A DNA stretch of 64,000 bases from Archaeoglobus sp. UBA234. Its GTDB lineage: Archaea > Halobacteriota > Archaeoglobi > Archaeoglobales > Archaeoglobaceae. The number at the start of each line of letters is the position of its first letter. Position 1 is the first letter of the stretch. A program made the translations under genes and the position numbers. Of the stretch, positions 9,526 to 17,625 are shown in pieces. Location of the stretch: positions 62,001 to 126,000 of the forward strand of contig DACH01000016.1 in assembly GCA_002494625.1 (NCBI GenBank), read 5' to 3'. The notes below the pieces were generated by a model. It was not told the DNA's origin and ran no database searches. It saw nothing but the letters and a program-made list of their open reading frames with translations.

Positions 9526-9969
9526 TCAGGAAACGAATGCCACAATATCACCGGCTGCAACTCTGTCTCCGGGGTTAACAACTAACTTTGTAATTCTGCC
9601 ACTGACGGGAGAAGATATTGCATTCTCCATCTTCATTGCCTCCAGTATCAGTATATCCTCTCCTGCCTTTACCTCCTCACCCTCTTTTTTGAGAATCTTT
9701 GTAATTGTTCCAGCCATTGCCACTCTGATGGGAGTTCCTTCTCCTTCTATTTTCTCCTTTTCGACCTTAACTTCATCTTTAACCTCCGGTCTCTCCTCGA
9801 TCTTACTGACGGACTCCTCAACTGCTCCAGCGTGAACAAATGGTGCAACCTCGCTTATTCTGATTACTGTTTTTTTGTCACCCACAGTAACATTGAAAAC
9901 ATCTGGTTCCACTTCCTCAACATCAACCTCATACTTCTTTCCCTGAATGTAAACTTCGTATTTGACCAT
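9526..9969 (-). CDS. biotin carboxyl carrier protein of an acyl-CoA carboxylase or decarboxylase
   Basis: A protein of about 147 residues whose C-terminal biotinyl domain has the classic EAMKMEN motif; the biotinylated Lys is about 35 residues from the C-terminus. An N-terminal beta domain and a charged, proline-containing linker (about 55-80) precede it, as in the gamma subunits of Na+-pumping decarboxylases and pyruvate carboxylase. I use the ATG at 9969 because GGTGAGAAA stands directly before it. The in-frame GTG at 9978 is inside that ribosome-binding site. It carries CO2 between the carboxyltransferase encoded upstream and a biotin carboxylase that is not in this window. Confidence 0.9.
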   Translation of the reverse strand: MVKYEVYIQGKKYEVDVEEVEPDVFNVTVGDKKTVIRISEVAPFVHAGAVEESVSKIEERPEVKDEVKVEKEKIEGEGTPIRVAMAGTITKILKKEGEEVKAGEDILILEAMKMENAISSPVSGRITKLVVNPGDRVAAGDIVAFVS

Positions 9970-9989
9970 TTTTCTCACCCTGATTCTAA

Positions 9990-10112
9990 TTAAAGGGTTC
10001 TGGAACTCAATTTCCAGTAGCTAAATCCTCTTCTAATCTCAGGTGGCTTCTCTCTTTCCGAGATGTACTTGTGTATCGCTGTAACAGCAGCAAGAAACTC
10101 TTCGGGACTCAT
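9990..10112 (-). CDS. 40-residue small subunit-like protein of the acyl-CoA carboxylase operon
   Basis: An ATG at 10112 follows the stop of the carboxyltransferase gene by nine bases, with an ideal GGTGA site overlapping that stop. The frame runs 40 codons to a TAA 20 nt before the biotin carrier start. The peptide has a helix-like start, EEFLAAVTAIHKYIS, and an aromatic/basic end, FSYWKLSSR. This recalls the soluble tail of OadG/delta-type subunits (an AxxAAIxxY-like helix, then W-x-L-x-x-R), which bridges carboxyltransferase and biotin carrier. The similarity is judged by eye. It has no membrane helix, unlike full OadG. Confidence 0.7.
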   Translation of the reverse strand: MSPEEFLAAVTAIHKYISEREKPPEIRRGFSYWKLSSRTL

Positions 10113-10121
10113 CAAATCACC

Positions 10122-11678
10122 TCATAGTGGGATGTTTCCATGCTTTTTCGGTGGGAGTTTCTCCCTCTTTGTCTCTATCACCCTCAATGCTGAAATTACT
10201 TTGCTTCTTGTGAATTTTGGATCAATTACATCGTCGATATACCCTCTTGCAGCTGCCCTGTATGGATTCGCAAACCTCTCTCTGTACTCTGCTATTTTCT
10301 GAAGTTTTGTTTCACTGGGGTTCTCTGAAGAGCTTATCTCTTTCCTGAAAACGATTTCAGCTGCCCCTTCTGGACCCATAACAGCTATTTCGGCAGTAGG
10401 ATAGGCATAAACGATATCAGCACCGAGATGTTTGCTTCCCATGGCTATGTAAGCTCCCCCGTATGCCTTTCTCAGAATGATTGTAATCATTGGAACGGTA
10501 GCTTCACTGTAGGCAAAGAGGATCTTGGCACCATGTCTGATAATTCCTCCGTATTCCTGATCAACACCTGGCAGGTATCCGGGAACATCCATGAAGGTAA
10601 TGATGGGGATGTTGAAGGCATCACAGAATCTCACGAACCTTGCAATCTTGTCGCTGGAGTTCACATCCAGTGTTCCTGCAAAGAACTTTGGATTGTTTGC
10701 CACAATTCCAACACTCTTTCCGTCCATTCTTGCAAACCCTACGGTTGCGTTCTGGGCATAGTATGGGTGGATTTCCAGAAAATCTCCATTGTCTACAACA
10801 AGTCTGATTATATCTCTGACATCATAGGGTTTCTGGGGATCTTCGGGAAGTATGTCGTAAATCTGAGGTGTTGTTCTTGCGGGATCGTCATTGGTCTGAA
10901 CAACGGGAGGGTCATCTAGGTTATTTAACGGAAGAAAACTTATGAGTTTTCTAACGAGCTTCAAAGCACCCACATCATCCTCTGCAACGAGATGACAGTT
11001 TCCACTTTTCACTGAATGGGCTTCCCAGCCACCAAGTACCTGAGGAGTAACCTCTTCTCCTGTAACAGTTTTAATTACACCCGGTCCTGTGATGAACATG
11101 TAGCAGCCAGGGTTCTTTGTCATCACAATAAAGTCTCCAATTGCAGGACTGTAAACAGCTCCACCAGCACATGGGCCCATTATGACACTTATCTGTGGTA
11201 TTACTCCACTTGCGATGGTGTTTCTGTAGAATATATCCCCATATCCTTTGAGAGCATCCACACCCTCCTGAATCCTTGCTCCTCCTGAATCATTCAAGCC
11301 GATAATGGGTATTCCCATCTTCATCGCGAAGTCCATTATGTATGCTATCTTGTAACCATGCATCTCTCCTAAACTGCCACCCATCACAGTGAAATCTTGG
11401 GCGAAAACTGCGACCGGCCTTCCATCTATCGTTCCATATCCTGTAACAACTCCATCTCCGGGTAGATCGAGTTTGTCAAGCCCAAAATCTGTATTCCTTT
11501 TCTCCACAAAGGGATTTATTTCGTTGAAGCTTCCTTTATCAAGCAGTATATCAATCCTTTCTCGTGCAGTCAGCTTACCAGCAGAATGCTGCTTTTCGAT
11601 CTTTTTCTCTCCACCCATCTGTCTTATGTGCTCTTTTCTCTCATATACTTCATTAACGAGGTCTTTCATCTTTTTCAA
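10122..11678 (-). CDS. mmdA: acyl-CoA carboxylase carboxyltransferase subunit (propionyl-CoA carboxylase beta / methylmalonyl-CoA decarboxylase alpha)
   Basis: A 518-residue crotonase-fold carboxyltransferase that moves CO2 between biotin and an acyl-CoA. Both halves have their oxyanion-hole glycines (DSGGARIQEGV near 130, GPCAGGAVYSPA near 168 and RKAYGGAYIAMGSKH near 405). GKLTARERID near 30 is the family N-terminal motif. The start is TTG, eight bases after GGAGG; the ATG nine bases inside is less well placed. It lies within the methylmalonyl-CoA operon, so propionyl/methylmalonyl-CoA is the probable substrate. Without a biotin carboxylase nearby, the direction (carboxylation or decarboxylation) is open. 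Confidence 0.93.
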   Translation of the reverse strand: MKKMKDLVNEVYERKEHIRQMGGEKKIEKQHSAGKLTARERIDILLDKGSFNEINPFVEKRNTDFGLDKLDLPGDGVVTGYGTIDGRPVAVFAQDFTVMGGSLGEMHGYKIAYIMDFAMKMGIPIIGLNDSGGARIQEGVDALKGYGDIFYRNTIASGVIPQISVIMGPCAGGAVYSPAIGDFIVMTKNPGCYMFITGPGVIKTVTGEEVTPQVLGGWEAHSVKSGNCHLVAEDDVGALKLVRKLISFLPLNNLDDPPVVQTNDDPARTTPQIYDILPEDPQKPYDVRDIIRLVVDNGDFLEIHPYYAQNATVGFARMDGKSVGIVANNPKFFAGTLDVNSSDKIARFVRFCDAFNIPIITFMDVPGYLPGVDQEYGGIIRHGAKILFAYSEATVPMITIILRKAYGGAYIAMGSKHLGADIVYAYPTAEIAVMGPEGAAEIVFRKEISSSENPSETKLQKIAEYRERFANPYRAAARGYIDDVIDPKFTRSKVISALRVIETKREKLPPKKHGNIPL

Positions 11679-11793
11679 TTCAACCCCTCCGAATTATCCT
11701 CCATTCTGTTTTCATCTGGTCTTTTCATCTGATTTTTAGTCAGGTTTTTTATTTTGTTTGTTTCAATCTAGCTTTTTTGACAGCTTAGACGGT

Positions 11794-12189
11794 TTACCCT
11801 TCAACGAACTCCAGAAGCACGCCTTTCGTGCTTTTCGGATGAACAAAGGCAACTTTTTTACCACCAGCTCCGATTCTGGGCTTTTCGTCAATAAGAACCA
11901 ATCCGTTTGCTTTTGCGTTTTCAAGAGCTTTTTCTATGTCCTCAACATTTACTGCAATGTGGTGAACACCTTCTCCTCTTTTCTCGATGAACTTTGCAAC
12001 TGCGCTGTCATCTGAAGTGGCTTCCAGAAGCTCAATCTTACTCTCTCCAACCGGTAGCATTGCAACTCTGACTTTCTGTTCAGCAACCTCTTCTATCTCT
12101 TTGAGTTCGAAGCCGAGTTTTTTATAGAGATCAACCGCCTCATCAAGGTTTTTGACCGCAATACCGATGTGGTCGAACTTCTTAATCAT
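11794..12189 (-). CDS. mce: methylmalonyl-CoA epimerase
   Basis: A 131-residue vicinal-oxygen-chelate protein that converts (S)- to (R)-methylmalonyl-CoA for the mutase. FDHIGIAVKNLDEA at the start and GVHHIAVNVEDIEKAL near residue 75 supply metal-binding histidines, and the C-terminal VLLEFVEG supplies the glutamate. The ATG follows GGAGGTGATTAT. It is second in the operon, 13 nt after the B12 subunit. The 115 nt between it and the carboxyltransferase gene is the largest gap in the operon and could hold an internal promoter or a processing site. Confidence 0.94.
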   Translation of the reverse strand: MIKKFDHIGIAVKNLDEAVDLYKKLGFELKEIEEVAEQKVRVAMLPVGESKIELLEATSDDSAVAKFIEKRGEGVHHIAVNVEDIEKALENAKANGLVLIDEKPRIGAGGKKVAFVHPKSTKGVLLEFVEG

Positions 12190-12202
12190 ATAATCACCTC
12201 CA

Positions 12203-12622
12203 TCATGATCCTTTTTTCAGTCTGCTTGCATTATCCTTTATGAAAGAGATTATGGTCTCAAGAGGGGTTCCCGGACCGAAAATTCCAGAAAAACCGAGTT
12301 CTTTAAGTTTCTCAACATCATCTCTGGGTATGATCCCGCCTATCATCAGGATAACATCTCTGTTGGGCTCCAGACCCCTTTTCCTGAGTTCCTCGACAAT
12401 GGCTGGAGTGAGCTCAAGGTGTGCACCGCTCAAAATGCTTACACCGACAACATCGACATCTTCCTGAAGGGCGGTTTCTGCAATCTCAGACGGAGTTCTT
12501 CTTATCCCAGTGTAGATGACTTCAAATCCAGCATCTCTCAACGCCCTTGCAACAACCTTAGCTCCCCTATCATGCCCGTCCAGCCCGGGCTTTGCAACGA
12601 GAACCCTGATTTTCCTCTCCAA
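12203..12622 (-). CDS. mcmA2: methylmalonyl-CoA mutase B12-binding (small) subunit
   Basis: A 139-residue cobalamin-binding flavodoxin-like domain. KPGLDGHDRGAK at residues 11-22 contains the D-x-H-x-x-G motif whose His replaces dimethylbenzimidazole as the lower cobalt ligand. LSGAHL and IIGGIIP later in the chain are the other B12-site loops. It is a free-standing copy of the C-terminal domain of bacterial MutB and pairs with the catalytic subunit at 7849. The start is TTG behind GGGGGTGGAAGA. It is the first gene of the operon and reads away from the sugar-nucleotide operon. Confidence 0.94.
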   Translation of the reverse strand: MERKIRVLVAKPGLDGHDRGAKVVARALRDAGFEVIYTGIRRTPSEIAETALQEDVDVVGVSILSGAHLELTPAIVEELRKRGLEPNRDVILMIGGIIPRDDVEKLKELGFSGIFGPGTPLETIISFIKDNASRLKKGS

Positions 12623-12830
12623 TCTTCCACCCCCTTAGAAAATGATTGTTAATTGTAGATAGTTCCGGAAATTTAGATAAATATCTTTCGAAATAATCTC
12701 CTCCAGAACAATTTCATCTGGAGGTTTTAAAAGGCTGAATCCTTTGAAAATTCATACCTGGAATAGTACTTCACCTATCATTCATCACACCATCTGCACA
12801 TCGTTTATTTCACCATAATCAGAAATTAAG

Positions 12831-12841
12831 ATATATTTATT
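12831..12841 (+). promoter_or_regulatory. TATA box of the sugar-nucleotide operon
   Basis: ATATATTTATT lies 25-35 nt before the ATG at 12866, with no Shine-Dalgarno site between. This suggests a leaderless or nearly leaderless mRNA. The divergent methylmalonyl operon must have its promoter in the same 243-bp region (12623-12865). Confidence 0.55.
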
Positions 12842-12865
12842 AACCAGAGGCTTCACTTCCAGATT

Positions 12866-13921
12866 ATGAAGGCATTAATTCTTTCAGGCGGGCACGGCAC
12901 AAGATTACGCCCCTTAACATACTCCCAGCAAAAACAGCTTATTCCGGTTGCGAACAAACCGGTTCTATTTTATGCGATAGAGGATGTGATTGAGGCAGGA
13001 GTTGGGGAGATTGGTATAATACTTGGTCCCAATAAAGAGCAAGTAATTGAAACCGTTAACTCGGTTGACTGGGATGCTGAAATTGAGTTCATATATCAGG
13101 GAGAGCCCAAGGGATTAGCCCATGCCATACTCGTGGCAGAGGAATTTCTGGGTAACGATGAATTTGTTATGTATCTTGGAGATAACATTCTCCGAGATGG
13201 CATTGTTGATCACTCTGAAAAATTTAAAAATCTGGACCCAGACTCACTGATCCTTCTGACTGAAGTTGAAGAACCTCAGAGGTTTGGAGTTGCAGATCTT
13301 GATGAGAAGGGCAGGGTTAAAAAGCTGATTGAGAAGCCCAAAGTTCCACCATCGAACTTTGCTTTGGCGGGGATATACTTCTTCAAACCGGTTATTCTTG
13401 AGGCATGCAAGAGCATAAAGCCATCCTGGCGTAATGAACTCGAGATAACTGATGCAATCCAGTGGCTGATAGACAATGGATACAGGGTTGAGGCATCCAT
13501 AGTGGAGGGTTGGTGGAAAGATACTGGCAAACCTGAGGACATTCTCGAGGCTAACAGATTGATACTTGACGGAATAACTTCTAAAATGGAGGGAGAAATC
13601 ACCGATTCCAAAATAATGGGTAGAGTTATAATTTCAGAAGGTACTGTGATAAAAAACTCTACAGTAAAAGGTCCCTGTATCATAGGAGAGGGATGTGAGG
13701 TGGTTGACTCATACATAGGTCCTTTCACTTCAATCGGAAGCGGTTGTACTGTGGTAGGAACAGAAATTGAGGATAGTGTAGTGATGGATGGAAGCGAGAT
13801 TTATAACGCCGGTAGGATTGTTGAGAGTCTTATTGGCAAGAACGTGAAGATAAGGGAGATGGATATGATGCCCAAAGGACACAGATTTATCGTAGGAGAC
13901 AACTCAGAGATGACTCTATGA
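12866..13921 (+). CDS. rfbA: glucose-1-phosphate thymidylyltransferase, long form with left-handed beta-helix
   Basis: A 351-residue nucleotidyltransferase that makes dTDP-glucose (or a related NDP-sugar) from sugar-1-phosphate and NTP. The signature LSGGHGTRLRPLTYSQQKQL is at residues 6-25, and YLGDNIL near 97 holds a metal-binding Asp. After residue 245 the chain turns into hexapeptide-repeat beta-helix, as in archaeal RmlA-long proteins. It starts an operon with a sugar epimerase, dTDP-4-dehydrorhamnose reductase, a LutB-like protein and a 3,5-epimerase, so dTDP-rhamnose or a related deoxysugar is the likely product. No RmlB dehydratase is obvious nearby. Confidence 0.9.
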   Translation: MKALILSGGHGTRLRPLTYSQQKQLIPVANKPVLFYAIEDVIEAGVGEIGIILGPNKEQVIETVNSVDWDAEIEFIYQGEPKGLAHAILVAEEFLGNDEFVMYLGDNILRDGIVDHSEKFKNLDPDSLILLTEVEEPQRFGVADLDEKGRVKKLIEKPKVPPSNFALAGIYFFKPVILEACKSIKPSWRNELEITDAIQWLIDNGYRVEASIVEGWWKDTGKPEDILEANRLILDGITSKMEGEITDSKIMGRVIISEGTVIKNSTVKGPCIIGEGCEVVDSYIGPFTSIGSGCTVVGTEIEDSVVMDGSEIYNAGRIVESLIGKNVKIREMDMMPKGHRFIVGDNSEMTL

Positions 13922-13939
13922 TACGATGAGGTGGATAAA

Positions 13940-14959
13940 ATGCAGGTTCTTGTTACAGGTGGTGGTGGATATATTGGCTCGGTGCTCATAGAATTACTCC
14001 TTGAAAGAGGATACAGGGTTAAATGTCTCGATAGATTTTTCTTTGGAGAACAAACACTTTCAGAATTATCAGGAAATCCGAATCTCGAGATAATAAAAGA
14101 TGATATTCGGTGGTTCGATCCCGGCATTCTGAATGGTGTGGATACTGTAATGGATTTAGCAGCCCTTTCAAATGATCCAAGTGGTGAACTCGATCCTGAG
14201 AAGACGATGGAAATTAACTACAAAGGAAGAGTTAGAGTCGCAAGTCTGGCAAAAAAGTATGGAGTGGAGAGGTACATCTTAGCTTCATCCTGCAGTGTTT
14301 ATGGATTCCAGGACGAAATTGTCTGCGAAACCTCCTCAACAAATCCACTGACTACATATGCAAAAGCCAATTTGATGGCAGAACAGGATGTGATGCCTAT
14401 GGCGGATGAAAGATTCTCTGTTACAGTTCTGAGACAGGCTACCGTCTATGGACTCTCACCCCGGATGAGGTTTGATCTGGCTATAAATGGTATGGTTCTG
14501 GGATTTTACAAAAATGGGAAAATACCCATAATGAGGGATGGAACTCAGTGGAGACCATTCGTTCATGTGAGAGATACTTCAAAAGCCTTCATCATGGTTA
14601 TGGAAAGTGAAAAGGAAGTGGTGAACAGAGAAATTTTCAATGTTGGGAGTAATGAGCAAAATGTGCAGATACACCCCCTTGCAAAGTTAATCGCTGAATC
14701 CATAAATCTCCCATTCAACTTTGAGTGGTATGGCTCACCAGATAAGAGATCCTACAGGGTTGATTTCAGTAAAATTCACGATAAGCTGGGATTCAGAGCA
14801 TCATACACTCCAAAAGAAGGAGCGAAAGAGGTTTATGACGCACTTGTTTCTGGAAAAATAACAGATAACATCAAAACGAGGACTGTGGAGTGGTACAAGT
14901 ACCTTCTGGAAGCCCAGAAGATTGTGAGGGAAGTTGAGATGAATGGTATAATACTCTGA
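13940..14959 (+). CDS. NAD-dependent sugar epimerase/dehydratase (extended SDR)
   Basis: A protein of about 339 residues with the N-terminal NAD motif TGGGGYIG and a central SSCSVYG segment, typical of nucleotide-sugar SDRs. The active-site region reads TTYAKANLMAEQ, so the tyrosine is present but the position four residues later, normally lysine, is asparagine; a lysine is found two residues after the tyrosine instead. The ATG at 13940 is preceded by GAGGTGGATAAA; the in-frame GTG at 13931 lies inside that site. It may provide a dehydratase or epimerase step for the operon. It does not look like canonical RmlB. Confidence 0.85.
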   Translation: MQVLVTGGGGYIGSVLIELLLERGYRVKCLDRFFFGEQTLSELSGNPNLEIIKDDIRWFDPGILNGVDTVMDLAALSNDPSGELDPEKTMEINYKGRVRVASLAKKYGVERYILASSCSVYGFQDEIVCETSSTNPLTTYAKANLMAEQDVMPMADERFSVTVLRQATVYGLSPRMRFDLAINGMVLGFYKNGKIPIMRDGTQWRPFVHVRDTSKAFIMVMESEKEVVNREIFNVGSNEQNVQIHPLAKLIAESINLPFNFEWYGSPDKRSYRVDFSKIHDKLGFRASYTPKEGAKEVYDALVSGKITDNIKTRTVEWYKYLLEAQKIVREVEMNGIIL

Positions 14960-14968
14960 GGTGGGAAC

Positions 14969-15823
14969 TTGAAGATTGCAGTTATTGGTATCGGACAGCT
15001 GGGAAGTGACATTCTGAAGGTGCTTGAAGAAAGTTATTCTGTTGTACCGCTTACTCACAGTGAAATTGAGGTATCAGAGTACACGAGTTGTGGAATTCTG
15101 GAAGATATAAACCCTGATGTGGTGGTTAATACCGCAGCTTATCACAAAACTGATGAATGCGAAGACAATCCCGAAAAAACTTTTTCCGTTAATGCAATTG
15201 GGGCAAGGAATGTTGCTCTCGTATGCGAGAAAATAGGAGCAGTTAACATCTATATCAGCACAGACTATGTATTTGATGGGGAAAAAGGCGAGCCATATAC
15301 AGAAAGTGATATGCCAAATCCCATAAATGTATATGGTGTTAGCAAGTATGCGGGAGAGATTTTCACAAAAAATATTTCCGGAAAATTCTACATTTTGAGA
15401 GTTTCCAGCCTCTACGGAAAAGCTGGAGCAAGAGGGAAAGGGGGTAACTTTGTTGAAACAATGATTCAGAAGGCGAAAGAGGGAGTGGAGTTAAAGGTTG
15501 TGGATGACATTGTAATGTCTCCCACCTATACAAAGGATGTTGCTGAAGCCATCAAAGAAATACTCAGAAAGAATCTGGAGTATGGGATTTACCACATCAC
15601 CAATGACGGTTATTGTTCATGGTATGAATTCGCAAGAACAATTTTTGATTTAGCAGGAATTGATGCAAATCTTAAACCGATAACTTCTTCGGAATACCCA
15701 ACCAAGGCAAAAAGACCAAAAAATTCTTCTTTAAATATTGGAAAGATAAAAAAGTCTGGTGTTGAGATGAGGCACTGGAAAGATGCTTTGGGTTCGTATC
15801 TTAAAGAGAAGGGTCACATATGA
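14969..15823 (+). CDS. rfbD: dTDP-4-dehydrorhamnose reductase
   Basis: A 284-residue RmlD/SDR protein that reduces the 4-keto group of dTDP-4-keto-L-rhamnose. It has GIGQLGSD at the nucleotide site, VVVNTAAYHKTDECE with the family acidic pattern, the catalytic STDYVFDG segment and YGVSKYAGE with the Y-x-x-x-K pair. The start is TTG (TTGAAGATT) about six bases after GAGGTGG. Its stop overlaps the ATG of the next gene in an ATGA, showing tight coupling within the operon. Confidence 0.92.
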   Translation: MKIAVIGIGQLGSDILKVLEESYSVVPLTHSEIEVSEYTSCGILEDINPDVVVNTAAYHKTDECEDNPEKTFSVNAIGARNVALVCEKIGAVNIYISTDYVFDGEKGEPYTESDMPNPINVYGVSKYAGEIFTKNISGKFYILRVSSLYGKAGARGKGGNFVETMIQKAKEGVELKVVDDIVMSPTYTKDVAEAIKEILRKNLEYGIYHITNDGYCSWYEFARTIFDLAGIDANLKPITSSEYPTKAKRPKNSSLNIGKIKKSGVEMRHWKDALGSYLKEKGHI

Positions 15824-17025
15824 ATTCTTCAGAAGTGCGAAAACTGATGGCGATGAACAGAGTTTTTAAAACAGTAAAGGAGAGGCAGCTCAAAAATATC
15901 TCCAGAATTCCTGATTTTGAAGAGAGGCTTAAAAGATTAAAAAAGGTAAGAGAAGAGTATGTCGGAGATTCAGAATTGATGAATGCTGCTGTAGAGAATC
16001 TGATGAATAATGGCTTTACTGTAAGATTTGCAGAGGATGGAAGCAAAGCGTTGGAGTTAATTCTCGAGGAAATAGGGGATGAGAAACTGATTGTGAAATC
16101 GAAGTCAAACCTTACCAAGGAGATCAACCTCACACAGGAACTTCTTCGTAGGGGTATAGAGGTGGTGGAGACTGATATAGGTGACAGGCTGATACAATTG
16201 CTTGAAGAAGATCCCTCCCATCCGACAGGGCCAGCATCTCATGTTTCAGTCAATCAGATATTTAATGAACTTAAAAAATTTAAAAGTGATTTGAAACCGG
16301 ATCCTTACAGTATAATTGAGTTTCTGCTGGAGGACATAAAAAAGTCCATAGAAAAGGCGAGAGTCGGAATCACAGGTGCAAATGCAATAACTGGAGAAGG
16401 TTCAGTTTTAATCCTGCACAACGAAGGGAACATATTTGAAATAATCCGGAGGACTGAAAAAATCATTATTGTTGCTGGAATAGATAAGTTCTATCCAAAT
16501 CTGGAAGAGGCGGTAAATTCGGCTAAGATTCAGACTTTCTATGCAACAGGCAATCCTGTACCTTCGTTCATGGAAATAATCAGTGGAGTAAGCAAAACAG
16601 CAGATATAGAGAAAAAACTCTATACAGGAGTGCACGAGCCCAAAGAAGCAGTTGTAATATTACTGGATAATGGAAGAAAGTACTTGATGGAGAATGGCTT
16701 TAAAGAACTTTTCCACTGCATTGGATGTGGAAACTGTGTTATAAATTGCCCTGCATACGGTGTCCATGGTAAAGACTTCAAAGGAGGTAGATTCGCACTC
16801 TATTCAGCTCTTTACAGCAATAGCTCTGATCTCAGACTCTGTCTCTCGTGCAGAAGGTGTAAAAAGAACTGCCCGGTTGATATTGATATTCCGGGCATGA
16901 TAAGTAAGGTAAGGGAGGGGAATGAGGTCTATAATTTCCTCTATTCCCATGCACGCTGGCTCGTCAAAGCCTTTTATCTACAAACAATTTTGTTATGGTG
17001 GCAGATATCTGGTAATGTGAAATAG
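15820..17025 (+). CDS. LutB/LldF-like iron-sulfur protein with LUD domain
   Basis: A 401-residue protein. The N-terminal two thirds is a LUD (DUF162) domain (ITGANAITGEGSVLILHNEGN near 186). The C-terminal part has two ferredoxin-type clusters, CIGCGNCVINCPA near 303 and CLSCRRCKKNCPVD near 345. LutB takes part in L-lactate oxidation with LutA and LutC, but neither is present here. The chain is about 70 residues shorter than LutB at the C-terminus. It overlaps rfbD by ATGA and lies upstream of rfbC, an odd place for a lactate enzyme. A redox role in sugar-nucleotide metabolism is possible but unproven. Confidence 0.85.
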   Translation: MNSSEVRKLMAMNRVFKTVKERQLKNISRIPDFEERLKRLKKVREEYVGDSELMNAAVENLMNNGFTVRFAEDGSKALELILEEIGDEKLIVKSKSNLTKEINLTQELLRRGIEVVETDIGDRLIQLLEEDPSHPTGPASHVSVNQIFNELKKFKSDLKPDPYSIIEFLLEDIKKSIEKARVGITGANAITGEGSVLILHNEGNIFEIIRRTEKIIIVAGIDKFYPNLEEAVNSAKIQTFYATGNPVPSFMEIISGVSKTADIEKKLYTGVHEPKEAVVILLDNGRKYLMENGFKELFHCIGCGNCVINCPAYGVHGKDFKGGRFALYSALYSNSSDLRLCLSCRRCKKNCPVDIDIPGMISKVREGNEVYNFLYSHARWLVKAFYLQTILLWWQISGNVK

Positions 17026-17034
17026 ACTAAGGTT

Positions 17035-17102
17035 GAAATTGGAAATTGGAAATTGGAAATTGGAAATTGGAAATTGGAAATTGGAAATTGGAAATTGGAA
17101 AT
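17035..17102 (+). repeat. heptanucleotide tandem repeat (GGAAATT)n
   Basis: Eight perfect copies of GGAAATT run from 17041 to 17096, flanked by partial copies on both sides (17035-17040 and 17097-17102), about 9.5 copies in all. It lies between the LutB-like gene and rfbC. Because 7 is not a multiple of 3, the array changes frame every unit. Its open frame joins in frame to rfbC and would add a repetitive EIGNWKL-type N-terminus if translated. Such simple arrays are prone to copy-number change. Confidence 0.97.
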
Positions 17103-17124
17103 GATTGAAAAGGAGGTGGTAAAC

Positions 17125-17625
17125 TTGCTTGATGGTGTAGAAATCAGACCACTAAAAAGATTTGCAGATGAAAGAGGCTTTTTCACTGAGATAATGAGAA
17201 AAGACTGGGAAGATATATTTAAGGATGAAATAGTGCAGGCAAATCTTTCCATAACCTATCCCGGTATTGTTAGAGCCTGGCATAAACATGAGAGAGGACA
17301 GGTGGATTATTTTGTTGTTGTGAAAGGTGCTCTTAAAATATGTGCCTATGATGATGAAACAGAAGAGCTGAATGAGATAGTTTCAACGGGTGAGAACCTG
17401 CAGGTTGTGAGAATTCCCGGACACTACTGGCATGGAATAAAGGCTGTAGGGGTTGAACCAGCAATGCTCATCTACTTTGTGAACAGGCTTTATGATTACA
17501 AAAATCCAGATGAGCTGAGAAGACCGTGGAACGATGAAACGATAGTGCCCAAGGTGATAAATGGTAGAAAAGATGATCCTCGCTGTAACAAGCCGTGGGA
17601 CTGGTTTTATCCACCACATAAGTAA
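17125..17625 (+). CDS. rfbC: dTDP-4-dehydrorhamnose 3,5-epimerase family protein (cupin)
   Basis: A 166-residue RmlC-type cupin with VEIRPLKRFADERGFFTEI at the start, the active-site RAWHKHERGQ near 50, and RIPGHYWHG near 98. It epimerises 4-keto-6-deoxy sugars at C3/C5. I place the start at TTG 17125, because AGGAGGTGGT ends four bases before it. The frame is open further upstream through the heptanucleotide repeat (TTG 17053, ATG 17101), but those starts lack a ribosome-binding site. It is the last gene of the sugar-nucleotide operon. Confidence 0.88.
   Translation: MLDGVEIRPLKRFADERGFFTEIMRKDWEDIFKDEIVQANLSITYPGIVRAWHKHERGQVDYFVVVKGALKICAYDDETEELNEIVSTGENLQVVRIPGHYWHGIKAVGVEPAMLIYFVNRLYDYKNPDELRRPWNDETIVPKVINGRKDDPRCNKPWDWFYPPHK

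Noticed and set aside
17035..17102. CRISPR array
   Set aside because: The units are 7 bp and contiguous with no spacers, so this is a simple tandem repeat. No other regularly spaced repeats were seen in the window.
17053..17124. Repeat-encoded EIGNWKL N-terminus of RfbC
   Set aside because: AGGAGGTGGT selects the TTG at 17125, and RmlC proteins begin at that point. It is kept only as a possible variable start in the findings.
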